Assembly (NCBI RefSeq): GCF_001654455.1
Contig: NZ_CP015772.1
Location: forward strand, 4,092,001-4,156,000
Length of the DNA stretch: 64,000 nucleotides
Source of the DNA: Niabella ginsenosidivorans
GTDB taxonomy: Bacteria > Bacteroidota > Bacteroidia > Chitinophagales > Chitinophagaceae
Reading direction: 5' to 3'
Shown here piece by piece: positions 34,365 to 44,265 of this stretch; the first letter of the stretch is position 1, and the number at the start of each line of letters is the position of its first letter. A program made the translations under genes and the position numbers. The notes below the pieces were generated by a model. That model worked only from the letters and a program-made list of their open reading frames with translations. It had not been told where the DNA came from and made no database searches.

Positions 34365-35186
34365 TTAAAAACTTTTTATATCAATGCCGCCCAAAATTAC
34401 GGTACCCTTCAGGATCAGGTTTTTTGAAGGGTCTATATTTCCCATGGAAACCCTACGGTCCTTTATCTCTCCTAAAATAGCTGTAGCATCTGACGAAATT
34501 ACGTTCCAGTGAGAAGGAATCAGCAAGGTAGCGCCACCAAACATAGCGGTTATATCCAATACCGCAGTTCCGTTAATATCTGCCTGCAACAGATCGATCT
34601 CACTTCCTCCAAAAATATTCACCATATCGCCTCCTTTGAAATTTTTAGACAATACTTTCTTTTTTGTTCCTCCAAAAATGGAAGTGGTATCAATAAAGTC
34701 CTCATTGCTCACATTACCAGTGTACAGCTTTTTACCGTTGGGCGCTCCGGTTTCAGGATCTTTTGTAATAAATTCATAGGATTTTTTAGGACGCAGGATA
34801 AAGAACAGCCCTGCTCCGATCAGCGCAATAGGTAATATATATTGCCTTAAGGCGTTAAACAGGAAATATTCATTCACCAGAAAGAGCGATCCTACCAGTA
34901 TCAGGATCAGCCAGCCCGGCCCCTGAAAATTTTTGCGGAAGCCAATAAATATTCCCAGCACGATCAGGAACATCTGCCAGGTAAATACAAATTCCGGGAA
35001 TACGAATCCCATCTTTTTAAGAAGGTACACCAGCCCGATCAGCACCATCATCAACCCCATCCAGATATGCCCCTGCGAATTACGTTGGCGAAAGGGAGGC
35101 TGAACAGACCCGGTATCCTGTGCAGAAGCCTTTGGTTTTTCCTCTTTATTATAAAATTCTGTGTTATATGGATTATTTTCACTCAT
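34365..35186 (-). CDS. LiaF-like membrane protein
   Basis: The 273-residue protein has a short soluble N-terminus, then four membrane helices at about residues 38-130 (GHIWMGLMMVLIGLVYLLKK onward). A C-terminal beta-solenoid-like domain is typical of the cell-wall-active antibiotic response family LiaF (SIFGGTKKKV, VNIFGGSEIDL, TAMFGGATLLIP, VILGGIDI). In Firmicutes LiaF restrains a LiaRS system. Here it heads an operon with a LytS-like kinase and LytTR regulator, which suggests an analogous restraint, but this is inference. Confidence 0.9.
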   Translation of the reverse strand: MSENNPYNTEFYNKEEKPKASAQDTGSVQPPFRQRNSQGHIWMGLMMVLIGLVYLLKKMGFVFPEFVFTWQMFLIVLGIFIGFRKNFQGPGWLILILVGSLFLVNEYFLFNALRQYILPIALIGAGLFFILRPKKSYEFITKDPETGAPNGKKLYTGNVSNEDFIDTTSIFGGTKKKVLSKNFKGGDMVNIFGGSEIDLLQADINGTAVLDITAMFGGATLLIPSHWNVISSDATAILGEIKDRRVSMGNIDPSKNLILKGTVILGGIDIKSF

Positions 35187-35341
35187 TATTTAATATTTTC
35201 TGTAAAAATACCCCCCTAAGATAGGGCTTACAACAGATTTTTTGCCTGTAAACACAAGATATCGGTAAATGGAGGAAACGCTACGGTGAATAACAGGGCT
35301 TTTTCCCAAAAAAATACACCTGGCAGTGAATAAGCTCAAAG

Positions 35342-36997
35342 TCAGCTGATTTTGGCTATAAATTCAAACCGCTGCCCGTCAAAAAGGCCTTTATCGCTTA
35401 ATTTCAGCTCCGGTATTACCAGTAATGCCATAAAGGATAAGGTCATGAAAGGAGCCGCCAGTGTAGCGCCCATCCGCTTTGCCATCTGATCAATGCCGGT
35501 ATAAGCAGCAGCTACCTTATATCCATCCTTATTGCTCATCAACCCGGCTATGGGAAGCGGTACTATTTGCTCTTCCTCACCCATAACCGCGCTCACCCCG
35601 CCTTTTGCTGCAATGATCTTATTTACGGCTTTGCACAGGCTTTCGTCATCCACACCCACCGCAATAATATTATGACTGTCATGTGCCACCGAAGAGGCAA
35701 TAGCGCCTTTCTTCAACCCGAAATTTTTAATAAATGCGGTTGCTATCGGCGCATCCCGGTACCTGTTTACCACTGCGATCTTTAGAATATCCCGGTCCGT
35801 ATCGCTCACATATAAGCCATCTATGATCCTGGGCTCCAGGAGCAGCTTGTGAGTGATCAGTTGCCCATCCAGGGCCTCAATAACCGGAACTATCTTACTG
35901 CCGTTAGCCGGAACCTTAAAAGAATCCGGTTCCTTAAAGGTACAGCTAAAGTTGTTCAGCACCGGTGCTTTAGTTGCTTTAATCAACGTTTTGCCATTTT
36001 CGGCAACCAGTTGGCCATTGATGAACGTTTTTTCTACTTCAAAGCGCACCAGATCTTTTACCATTATAAGATCTGCCGGGTCACCCTCTGCCAGCAGCCC
36101 TACATCCAGCCCGTAATGCAGCACAGGGTTGATGCAGGCCGCCTTCAGCACATTAAAAACAGGAATGCCTTTTTCAACCGCCCTTGCACACAACCGGTTA
36201 ATATGCCCTTCTTCCAGGCTGTCCGGGTGCTTATCATCACTGCAGAACATCATATCATCCGGGTAATCATTCAATAAATCAATGAGCGCCTCAAAATTTT
36301 TAGCCGCGCTGCCCTCACGGATCAGGATCTTCATCCCGGCATTTAATTTATCCAGTGCCTCCTCCTTTGTAAAGCATTCGTGGTCGGTGCCGCGCAGCCC
36401 TGCTGCTGGGTCAGCAATTGCAGCAACATAGGTCCGGGCGTCATCGCCCCGCAGGCCCGGTGCATGCCCGTCTACCGGCTTCCCTGCCTTATGCGCTGCC
36501 TTTATTTTATCCATCACCACCGCATCCTTCATTAAAACACCGGGGAAATTCATCATTTCAGCCAGGTACTTAATTTCCTTCCGGGCCAGTAATTCCGTAA
36601 CTCCTTTTACACCCAGTGTTGCCCCTGCTGTTTCAAAGACCGTTGCAGGAACACAGCTGGGCGCGCCGAAATTGAATTTAAACGGTACGGTATTTCCGTT
36701 GTCAATCATATAATTTACCCCTTCAACCCCGCATACATTGGCTATTTCATGCGGGTCGCTTACCGTAGCAACGGTTCCGTGCACCACCGCCAGCCGGGCA
36801 AATTCAGCCGGTACCAGCATGCTGCTTTCAATATGTACATGGCTGTCAATAAATCCCGGCAGTATATAAGGCTGACCGGGCACTTCCCGTTCATCCAGCA
36901 TTTCTGTTTTTTTGATACGGCCCTCATCCAACTCAAGCGCTGCAAAGCAGACTTTCTGTTGCCGGATGAGCACTATATTTCCTTTTATGCGTTCCAT
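35342..36997 (-). CDS. ade: Adenine deaminase
   Basis: The 551-residue amidohydrolase converts adenine to hypoxanthine and ammonia. The metal-binding signatures are GFIDSHVHIESSMLVP near the N-terminus, TVSDPHEIANVCG, and the later GHAPGLRGDDARTY and FCSDDKHPDS. The C-terminal domain contains HDSHNIIAVGVDDESL and the IPLPIAGLMS region typical of Ade. The length is normal for the family. It stands alone in a purine-salvage context; guaB is in the window but 8 kb away. Confidence 0.95.
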   Translation of the reverse strand: MERIKGNIVLIRQQKVCFAALELDEGRIKKTEMLDEREVPGQPYILPGFIDSHVHIESSMLVPAEFARLAVVHGTVATVSDPHEIANVCGVEGVNYMIDNGNTVPFKFNFGAPSCVPATVFETAGATLGVKGVTELLARKEIKYLAEMMNFPGVLMKDAVVMDKIKAAHKAGKPVDGHAPGLRGDDARTYVAAIADPAAGLRGTDHECFTKEEALDKLNAGMKILIREGSAAKNFEALIDLLNDYPDDMMFCSDDKHPDSLEEGHINRLCARAVEKGIPVFNVLKAACINPVLHYGLDVGLLAEGDPADLIMVKDLVRFEVEKTFINGQLVAENGKTLIKATKAPVLNNFSCTFKEPDSFKVPANGSKIVPVIEALDGQLITHKLLLEPRIIDGLYVSDTDRDILKIAVVNRYRDAPIATAFIKNFGLKKGAIASSVAHDSHNIIAVGVDDESLCKAVNKIIAAKGGVSAVMGEEEQIVPLPIAGLMSNKDGYKVAAAYTGIDQMAKRMGATLAAPFMTLSFMALLVIPELKLSDKGLFDGQRFEFIAKIS

Positions 36998-37149
36998 TTT
37001 TGTTTTTTACGTTAAGGTAAATGTAAAAAATAGTTCAGGAACAGGATAGCCTTTCTTACAGATACTTTTACAAAAAATTTAAACAGAATAAAGAACCGGT
37101 TTGCAGCATCATAAGTTACCAGTATTTAATTTTACATTAAATATGTTGC

Positions 37150-40100
37150 ATGTCTGATAGTAGGCAGATTTTTCAAACAGAAAGCAGGACCAGGTGGGTC
37201 ACTTTCAAATGGTTCAGCAGGTTCCTAATTCTTCTTATTATACTGTCTGTCCTGGTTTTTATTTTTTCTTTACTCGGAATGAAAAAACCGGCTTTCCCCG
37301 GTCTTTCAAAAGCTGAATACACTAAACAAAAGAACCCCGTGATCCCAAAGGATCTGTCAGAAAAAGACAAAAAGAAATACAGAGGGTTCCAGGAATTTTT
37401 AAAGGCGAAAAAACAGAATAATCTTTTTGTTACCAATGAAAAAAAGAGGCGGACTTCCAATATACGGGCCGCGTTCTTTGTAGACTGGGATCCGCAGGCA
37501 TCCTCTTCATTATTCAACCATATAGACAAGCTGAATATGGTGGTCCCGGAATGGTGCACGATTGATCCGGATGCAGACACCCTGGTTACGCATATTGCTC
37601 CGGAGGCTCTTGCATACATGCGCAGGTATAAAGTTTCGGTTGTGCCTATTCTGAGCAATGTAAACACAAAATTCACTTCCGGCGACTTTGACGGCAAATT
37701 ACTGGAGCGGGTTTTAAGCAATCCCGAAAAAAGAAACCGCCTGCTGAATGATGTGGAAAAATTCCTGGAAACAAACAAATTCCAGGGCATCAACCTGGAC
37801 TTTGAAGAGATCACAGAAAAATCCATTCCCTTAATGGAAAGTTTTCAAAAGGCACTGTATGAAAAACTGCATCCCAGGGGAATGCTCGTAACACAGGATA
37901 TACTGCCCAATGATGCCGATTACAATGTAACAAAGCTGGCCCCTTATGTGGATTACTATTTCCTGATGGCTTATGACCAGCATTACAACAGCAGTGTGCC
38001 CGGCCCGGTCAGTGCGCAGCAATGGATTGAAAAAGTACTGGATCAGGCAGCCAAAAATATCCCCTCAGAAAAGATCATTCTTTGTATGGCCACATATGGT
38101 TATGATTGGCCGGAAGGCAGCGATGGTACAACGATCACCTACCAGGAGGCGCTCTCCCTGGCAGATCAGTATAAAGCGGAGATCGACTTTGATAACGACA
38201 ATTATAACTGCACGTTTAAATATACCGATTTTAACGGCATAAAGCACGTTGTATATTTTAACGATGCTGCCGGCAATTTTAACACGATGCGTTTTGCCGA
38301 TTCCTATGGACTGGGCGGCGTTTCCATTTGGCGCCTGGGCGCAGAGGATGAGCGCCTGTGGACCTTCTACAATCTGAATCTGACAGATAATGCCGTACTG
38401 GCACAGCCGAATATTTATGACCGGTTACAGCATGTAAACCCCGGAAATGAAAAACCGGATTATATTGGCGATGGGGAAGTACTGGATGTGGTTTCTGAGC
38501 CCAACCCGGGCATCATTGATATTAAGATAGACTCTACTGAACATTTGGTGGCCGAAGAGCACTACAAAAGCCTGCCCACCCAATATGTTATAAAAAAATT
38601 CGGTCAGGTGCACAACCAGGTGCTCCTGACCTTTGATGATGGGCCGGATCCGCTATATACGCCACAGATTATAAAGATCCTGAAGCAGGAAAAAGTGCCT
38701 GCCGCGTTTTTTATGATCGGCGTAAATGCTGAAGACAATTTATCACTGGTAAAGGAAATAGGAAAAGATACCCTGTTTGAAATCGGTAACCATACATTTA
38801 CGCATCCCAACATAGCTGCGGTAAGCATTCAGCGGGCCTTGAATGAAATGGATGCCACGCGCTTAATTATTGAAGCCGCCACGCACCATAGTACCATTCT
38901 CTTTCGTGCGCCATTTAATGCAGACTCAGAGCCCACTAAATATGAAGAATTACGTCCCGTAGGGCTTAGTAAGAAACAGGGGTACTATACGGTGGGCGAA
39001 AGCATTGATCCTAACGACTGGGATACAGACAACCCGGCTAATCCGTTAAATGCAGACTCTATTGTAAACCGGGTAATACGGGGGTATGAGCAAAATCCCG
39101 AGAAAGGGATCATTTTATTACATGATGCAGGCGGCCCGCGGGAAGCAACGGTAAAAGCGCTTCCCAGGATCATACAGTATTTTAAAAGCAAAGGAATTCC
39201 GTTTATTTCTGTAGGTCAATTGCTGAACCTGACAAGAAACCAGATAATGCCACCGGTAAAAGGAGATATTATACAGGCAGACAGCTGGGTGGCCAAAGCT
39301 TTTTTCTATATCTCAAAATTCCTGGCGGCATCCTTCTGGCTGGCCGTTTTCTTAGGAATTGGTAGAATTGTTTTTATGGGTGTGCTGGCAACGCTGAATT
39401 ACAGAAGGGAAAAGAAAGAACATCTGGCGCTGCTGGGAAGCATCACTGACAAAGTTTCCATCATTGTTCCCGCTTATAACGAGGCTGTAAATGCTGTAGC
39501 CACGGTAAAGAGCCTGTTAGGGCAGGACTATCCCAACTTTGAAGTGATCTTTGTTGATGATGGTTCAACAGATGAAACATACCAAAAAGTAGCGGAAGCC
39601 TTTACCGGGAACGAGCGTGTAAAAGTACTTACCAAACCCAACGGCGGTAAAGCTTCTGCTTTAAATTTCGGCATCAATGAATCCGGCAGTCGGTATATCA
39701 TTTGCATTGATGCGGATACACAGCTAAAAAAGGATGCCGTAAGCCAGCTGATGCGCTACTTTACGGATCCTGAAGTAGGCGCTGTTGCCGGAAATGTAAA
39801 AGTGGGTAACACAAACACTTTGCTTACCAAATGGCAATCCATTGAATACATAACGGCTCAGAATTTTGACAGGCGTGCCTTTGATTATGTCAATGGCATT
39901 ACGGTTGTGCCGGGCGCAATAGGGGCCTTCCGCAAACAGGCGATGATAGATGCAGGAGGATTTACTTATGACTCGCTTGCTGAGGATTGTGACCTTACCA
40001 TTCGTATACTCCGCAAAGGTTATGTGATCCGCAACTGTAATGAAGCCATTGCATTGACAGAAGCGCCGGAAACCGTAAAGCAGTTCCTCAAACAACGTTT

Positions 40101-40539
40101 CCGGTGGAGCTATGGCATTATGCAAAGCTTCTGGAAAAACAGGGACGCCTGTTTTCGCCCGCGCTATAAAGGGTTGGGCATGGTTTCACTGCCCAACATC
40201 TTAATCTTCCAGATCATTTTACCTTTAATTGCGCCGCTGGCAGATTTGCTGTTCTTTATTTCCATTTTCTATAACCGTAATGATCCTAAAAGTGAGCACC
40301 AGATCCTGTTTTATTATGGTCTATTCCTGGTTATAGATTTTATTGTAGCAGCAATGGCCTTTCGTTTTGAAAAGCAAAAAAGTTACTGGCCCCTGTTGTG
40401 GTTGTTGCCGCAACGCTTTGTGTATCGCCAGCTGATGTACGTGGTACTATTCCGTTCCATCAGGCGCGCCATTAAAGGAGAAGGACAGGGTTGGGGCAGC
40501 CTGAAACGTACAGGAAATGTTGTGCTGAACGAGCAATAA
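37150..40539 (+). CDS. Tripartite GH18 - CE4 deacetylase - GT2 glycosyltransferase
   Basis: The 1129-residue membrane protein has three enzymes in one chain. After an N-terminal membrane helix (about 25-45), the GH18-like domain shows GINLDFEE with Asp217 and Glu219. The NodB deacetylase domain has LTFDDGPDP (Asp496-Asp497) and GNHTFTHP (His548, His552). After a membrane segment (about 717-745), the GT2 domain has VSIIVPAYNE (769 on), VDDGS, DADT (854-857), EDCD (945-948) and QQRFRW (982-986 region), then several C-terminal helices. It would synthesise, deacetylate and trim an amino-sugar polysaccharide, comparable to PgaB plus PgaC combined. Confidence 0.9.
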   Translation: MSDSRQIFQTESRTRWVTFKWFSRFLILLIILSVLVFIFSLLGMKKPAFPGLSKAEYTKQKNPVIPKDLSEKDKKKYRGFQEFLKAKKQNNLFVTNEKKRRTSNIRAAFFVDWDPQASSSLFNHIDKLNMVVPEWCTIDPDADTLVTHIAPEALAYMRRYKVSVVPILSNVNTKFTSGDFDGKLLERVLSNPEKRNRLLNDVEKFLETNKFQGINLDFEEITEKSIPLMESFQKALYEKLHPRGMLVTQDILPNDADYNVTKLAPYVDYYFLMAYDQHYNSSVPGPVSAQQWIEKVLDQAAKNIPSEKIILCMATYGYDWPEGSDGTTITYQEALSLADQYKAEIDFDNDNYNCTFKYTDFNGIKHVVYFNDAAGNFNTMRFADSYGLGGVSIWRLGAEDERLWTFYNLNLTDNAVLAQPNIYDRLQHVNPGNEKPDYIGDGEVLDVVSEPNPGIIDIKIDSTEHLVAEEHYKSLPTQYVIKKFGQVHNQVLLTFDDGPDPLYTPQIIKILKQEKVPAAFFMIGVNAEDNLSLVKEIGKDTLFEIGNHTFTHPNIAAVSIQRALNEMDATRLIIEAATHHSTILFRAPFNADSEPTKYEELRPVGLSKKQGYYTVGESIDPNDWDTDNPANPLNADSIVNRVIRGYEQNPEKGIILLHDAGGPREATVKALPRIIQYFKSKGIPFISVGQLLNLTRNQIMPPVKGDIIQADSWVAKAFFYISKFLAASFWLAVFLGIGRIVFMGVLATLNYRREKKEHLALLGSITDKVSIIVPAYNEAVNAVATVKSLLGQDYPNFEVIFVDDGSTDETYQKVAEAFTGNERVKVLTKPNGGKASALNFGINESGSRYIICIDADTQLKKDAVSQLMRYFTDPEVGAVAGNVKVGNTNTLLTKWQSIEYITAQNFDRRAFDYVNGITVVPGAIGAFRKQAMIDAGGFTYDSLAEDCDLTIRILRKGYVIRNCNEAIALTEAPETVKQFLKQRFRWSYGIMQSFWKNRDACFRPRYKGLGMVSLPNILIFQIILPLIAPLADLLFFISIFYNRNDPKSEHQILFYYGLFLVIDFIVAAMAFRFEKQKSYWPLLWLLPQRFVYRQLMYVVLFRSIRRAIKGEGQGWGSLKRTGNVVLNEQ

Positions 40540-40555
40540 GGAAAGCGCCAGTACC

Positions 40556-41548
40556 CTATCTTTCCCGGGTTTGGGCAAACATCCTGTATTGTCCAATTTG
40601 TTCCCGGCAAATGCGGTCTGCCAATGCCAGGATGTTCGCTGCTTTTCTTTTGAGTAATTGCACTGTTGCATCCGCTACAGTAAAGTCATTATTATAACGG
40701 GCAGCCGTATAGGATTCCTGCAGGCAGGCCAACGCCTCAATTTCGGAAGCAGACTGAAAGAAGGACACAAATCCTTTATGAATGCGATTGCATAACAGTA
40801 GTAATTGTTTTATGCAATGCTGCCGGGGATGGACGCCTGAAAAGGCCGCGACAAAACCCCGCAGTGTAATTTCTATAGCCTGGTGTAATGCAAAGCAGGC
40901 AAAAGCATTTTCTTTCTCCTTTTCAAACTGTACTGCAATTTCAAAAAGCCGGAGCCCTTTATTCCGGCTCTTTTTAAACGCTTCAGCAGCAGTTTCAAGC
41001 AATAAAATGGATGTATGATCAGCAAGATCCAGCGGCGCTCCTTCAGCGCGGTACAACAAGGTCTGTTCATTGCAATAAACGTTGTGAAAAAGACTGCCCT
41101 GCTTTCTCTTTTCGTTAAATAGCGCCAGCTGACAAAGGGAAAACAGTACCTTCCACCTGCCTAAAGTAGCTGTTTTTATCAAAGGCTCCAGCTCTTTAAA
41201 GCTGCTTTCTTCCTGCGATGAAAGCACGATATACAGATCCAGTTGATGCGCCGCATCATTGCAATCCAGTTCAAAAACAGCTGCAGCATTGCACAGGCTC
41301 AGTATCCAGGAAACAACCTGCTCCTTTTGGGGGGCCTCCGCCATCCCGTCATTTCCGGTTACAGGCGCCGCAGGTTGATCAATGGCTGTCATATCCGAAA
41401 GCAGTTGATCCAGGTAAACATTCATCTGTTTCGTTGCATCAGTAAGCAATTTTTCTTTGATGCTGTTTTTGAAAAGCACAACATTCCGCTGGTACTGGAA
41501 TGGAAGGTCTTCAACATTCCACATTAAGCCGGTAAAATCGTTTTTCAT
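40556..41548 (-). CDS. HEPN-like C-terminal domain protein with degenerate N-terminal domain
   Basis: The 330-residue protein has no signal or membrane segment. The C-terminal 130 residues resemble HEPN domains: ENAFACFALHQAIEITLRGF, then GVHPRQHCIKQLL and LQESYTAARYNNDFTV, with Tyr, Arg and His at family-typical places. The middle (QLDLYIVLSS, then GSLFHNVYCNEQTLLYR) recalls a nucleotidyltransferase-like part, but the catalytic GS...DxD is not seen. Some HEPN proteins are RNases. It lies downstream of another unrecognised gene (41733) on the same strand and is convergent with the gene at 37150. Confidence 0.65.
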   Translation of the reverse strand: MKNDFTGLMWNVEDLPFQYQRNVVLFKNSIKEKLLTDATKQMNVYLDQLLSDMTAIDQPAAPVTGNDGMAEAPQKEQVVSWILSLCNAAAVFELDCNDAAHQLDLYIVLSSQEESSFKELEPLIKTATLGRWKVLFSLCQLALFNEKRKQGSLFHNVYCNEQTLLYRAEGAPLDLADHTSILLLETAAEAFKKSRNKGLRLFEIAVQFEKEKENAFACFALHQAIEITLRGFVAAFSGVHPRQHCIKQLLLLCNRIHKGFVSFFQSASEIEALACLQESYTAARYNNDFTVADATVQLLKRKAANILALADRICREQIGQYRMFAQTRER

Positions 41549-41732
41549 CAGGTTCTTTTTTAGGTGTTATTAATGCCGGTAACGCGTATGGCCAGTCCCG
41601 CGTCTATCAGGGCAACTGGTACAAATGGTTCCGGAACAATACATATTATGGAATCATATGCATAATAAGAAATCACAGAAATATACCCGTTTGAAACAAA
41701 AATCTGTTTCGTATAATTTTAGAAGATAGGGT

Positions 41733-42569
41733 TTACTCCCCCGTTTGCCGCAGGTCTTTCTTACTATCCGGATGGGTTTCAAATAGCATGGGATAGTGTT
41801 TCAGCAGATGGTATGGCGCTTTTGCGATGCACAGTAAGCACTCATAATCAAAAAGCAGGTTCCTTCTTTCAATCGTAAAATCTTCGCCATCCGCTACAGC
41901 GCATTCAAAAACAGACCATATATAATCCTGGGGCCGTTTTTTCGGGTAGCAGGTGACAAAATCCTTAATTCTTTTACTGGCCAGGTTAGGGTCCTGTAAA
42001 CCGGAATTCTGTGTATTAAAATCAGGGGAAAATTGTTGTTGCTTTTTCCCCTTCTGCTTTTGCGCAACAACAAAATACAGTGCTTCCATCAGCAGGCTGA
42101 AACGCTGGGCAAATTGCAAGAGGTAATGCCGGTCTGCGTTTTCACTGAACGCACTATAGGATGCACAAACCGCGCAATGAGTCCATTTATTCCAGCAATT
42201 CCGTAAGTCCTCTAAAGAAGTAGCGTCAAAAACCAGCATCAGGCAACGAAATGGACGTGCTTTTATAAGATGCAAAAAGTGATACCCCGGTTTAAAATCT
42301 TCCGCAGAAGAATCAGGAGTGGCTTCATCCTCCGGATATTTTTCCTTTAAAGAGTAACCAGGCGGGTCGGGTTCCCGCAGCATAAAAGAAGGTAACAGTT
42401 CGTCCTCCTCCTGTTTAAAATTTTTATCCTGGAACAGGGCAACTTTTACGGGTACAGGATGCTGTTCCTGGTAGTTGAAAGTAAAGAATAGGATGTCATA
42501 GCTACAGGTGCTTTCAGAGGCTACCGGAAAGAAAGCCTGCACAGGCTGAGGGAGTATATTGCTATTCAT
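41733..42569 (-). CDS. Uncharacterised soluble protein
   Basis: The 278-residue protein has no signal peptide, membrane segment or family motif I recognise. The N-terminal 100 residues appear beta-rich with acidic linkers (DKNFKQEEDELLPS, YPEDEATPDSSAED). The middle is helical with several Cys residues (NCWNKWTHCAVCASYSAF) and RHYLLQFAQRFSLLMEALYF. It precedes the HEPN-like gene on the same strand with a 184-base gap and is divergent from the HTH regulator at 42932. The three may form a functional unit, but the sequence does not prove it. Confidence 0.65.
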   Translation of the reverse strand: MNSNILPQPVQAFFPVASESTCSYDILFFTFNYQEQHPVPVKVALFQDKNFKQEEDELLPSFMLREPDPPGYSLKEKYPEDEATPDSSAEDFKPGYHFLHLIKARPFRCLMLVFDATSLEDLRNCWNKWTHCAVCASYSAFSENADRHYLLQFAQRFSLLMEALYFVVAQKQKGKKQQQFSPDFNTQNSGLQDPNLASKRIKDFVTCYPKKRPQDYIWSVFECAVADGEDFTIERRNLLFDYECLLCIAKAPYHLLKHYPMLFETHPDSKKDLRQTGE

Positions 42570-42931
42570 AAAAAAAATTTAATGATGAATACAATACCAG
42601 CCCCAATGTGTTACGAAGAATAATAAAAGAATAAGCGCTCAACCGGTATTAAAAAGAATTCCTTTATCAGTGTATACAAGTGTATAAAGTTACCCGGAAC
42701 CGGATCTCATATAAATGTCCGGCGTGTGTTTTTTAGCTCTGTCTCAAAATTGATCTTCTGACGCAGAAAATAGTAAACAGCTGTCAAATATTGCAAATGA
42801 CCGTTTTATATACCTGATAAATAGTTATCTTTAATAAAAGAACTGAAGTCCTGCAATTATTAGATTAATTGCTGTAAACAAAGATAGCCCTTTTAAATGA
42901 CTATTCCAAATTTATACCTATTTTTTTTCTT
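42570..42931. other. Divergent intergenic region, 362 bases
   Basis: No gene is seen. It separates the uncharacterised gene from the HTH regulator and so must hold promoters for both. GCAATTA and TAATTGC near 42853-42874 form a short inverted repeat that could be an operator. Confidence 0.45.
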
Positions 42932-43342
42932 ATGAATACGCTCTTTTTTGCAAAAAACCTTTACCTGCTTCGGAAAAATGCTGGTTTGAGACAGCATCAT
43001 ATGAAGGAGAAATTAGGCATTATGCGTAATACCTGGTCAAACTGGGAGAATGGAAAAACCGAGCCGGATATTGTAACGATCTTCCGTATAGCGGATTTTT
43101 TTGACCTGGACGTTGGAAAGCTGCTTGCCACTGATCTTTCAGAGGAAATGGAGATCAATGGAAACATTGTAACGGAGCAGCGGCCTAAATATGCAACGGT
43201 AAAGCCCTGCAAAGATTGCGCGCAGCGCGATGAGATCATTGCCGCACAGCGGCAGACCATAGATGCCCTGCAAAAGCAGGCAGATGCATTACAGTTAGCC
43301 ATGGAGATCATCAGCAGGAAGCTGCCAAAAAAAAGTCCATAA
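42932..43342 (+). CDS. Xre-family HTH regulator with CxxC and coiled coil
   Basis: The 136-residue protein has an N-terminal HTH_3 domain (AKNLYLLRKNAGLRQHHMKE, then RNTWSNWENGKTEPDIVTIF, residues about 7-65). A short linker has KPCKDCAQR (CxxC at about 90-93). The C-terminus is a coiled coil (IIAAQRQTIDALQKQADALQ). The shape, HTH then coiled coil, recalls the pair at 18.2-19.0 kb, but the sequence is unrelated. It is divergent from the gene at 41733 and could control it; trmD is convergent 10 bases downstream. Confidence 0.85.
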   Translation: MNTLFFAKNLYLLRKNAGLRQHHMKEKLGIMRNTWSNWENGKTEPDIVTIFRIADFFDLDVGKLLATDLSEEMEINGNIVTEQRPKYATVKPCKDCAQRDEIIAAQRQTIDALQKQADALQLAMEIISRKLPKKSP

Positions 43343-43352
43343 AATGGACAAT

Positions 43353-44042
43353 TTACTCATCATCCGTTTGCTGCAGCAGGTCAGGTCTTCGTTCCCGGGT
43401 ACGTTGCAGCGCCTGTTCATAGCGCCATTCTTCAATTTTGGCATGGTTGCCGCTCATGAGCACGTCCGGCACCTTCATTCCTTCAAAATCAACCGGACGG
43501 GTATAAACAGGCGGCGCCAGCAAATTGTCCTGGAAAGAGTCGGTTAAGGCAGAGGTTTCATCATTCAGTACACCGGGCAGCAGTCTTCCGATGGCATCCA
43601 CCAGTACAGCCGCAGCCAGCTCCCCGCCGCTCAGCACATAATCGCCAATAGATATTTCCATTGTAACGTATTTTTCGCGGATGCGTTCGTCAATGCCCTT
43701 ATAATGCCCGCAGATGATCAGCAGGCGTTCTTTTAATGAAAGGGCATTTGCCATGCGTTGGTTCAGCGTTTTACCGTCAGGAGTTACATAAATAATTTCA
43801 TCAAATTTCTCAGGCGCAGACAGCTCTTCAATGGCCCGGGCCAGCGGTTCACAAAGCATGACCATGCCGGCCCCTCCACCGTATTGATAGTCATCTACCT
43901 GTCCATATTCGTTTACTGCCCATTTGCGCAGGTGATGCACCTGCACCGTAAGCAATCCTTTATCCTGCGCACGTTTCATGATGCTGTGCGACAAAGGGCT
44001 TTCCAGTAATTCGGGTAAAACGGTAAGAATATCAATATGCAT
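43353..44042 (-). CDS. trmD: tRNA (guanine-37-N1)-methyltransferase
   Basis: The 229-residue SPOUT-class enzyme methylates G37 of tRNAs reading CNN codons and prevents frameshifting. It has the N-terminal [20 protein letters not shown], the substrate loop [17 protein letters not shown], the knotted-fold signatures [15 protein letters not shown] and [13 protein letters not shown], and the C-terminal [13 protein letters not shown]. It is complete and of normal length. The usual neighbours rimM and rplS are not present here, so the gene is outside the common ribosomal cluster. Confidence 0.95.
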   Translation of the reverse strand: MHIDILTVLPELLESPLSHSIMKRAQDKGLLTVQVHHLRKWAVNEYGQVDDYQYGGGAGMVMLCEPLARAIEELSAPEKFDEIIYVTPDGKTLNQRMANALSLKERLLIICGHYKGIDERIREKYVTMEISIGDYVLSGGELAAAVLVDAIGRLLPGVLNDETSALTDSFQDNLLAPPVYTRPVDFEGMKVPDVLMSGNHAKIEEWRYEQALQRTRERRPDLLQQTDDE

Positions 44043-44215
44043 GTGAGGATTGAGTTTTCAGTGATCAGTTTTCAGTATTGAGATTTGAGAAATCAGTGAT
44101 CAGTTTTCAGTGATCAGTTTTCAGTGTCAGCAGCAACATTGATCATTTAGGTAGTATACTTATTATCAACCGGAAACTACCATGGACTATTGACCATTGA
44201 CCATGGACTATGAAT
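44041..44215. repeat. Degenerate tandem word repeat, same word order as at 9.9 kb
   Basis: The region begins ATGTGAGGATTGAGT and contains several copies of AGTGATCAGTTTTC. CAGTATTGAG lies within it, and it ends with CCATGGACTATTGACCAT followed by TGACCATGGACTATG. The words and their order correspond to 9852-9963. It lies between trmD and the S4 gene. Confidence 0.65.
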
Positions 44216-44265
44216 ATGAACAACAACCCCTTCCTTATTCCTTATTTGTCATTTATTATTCCTTA

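Noticed and set aside
42735-42752. AGCTCTGTCTCAAAATTG resembles an insertion-sequence end
   Set aside because: There is no matching opposite end, no transposase and no target duplication nearby.
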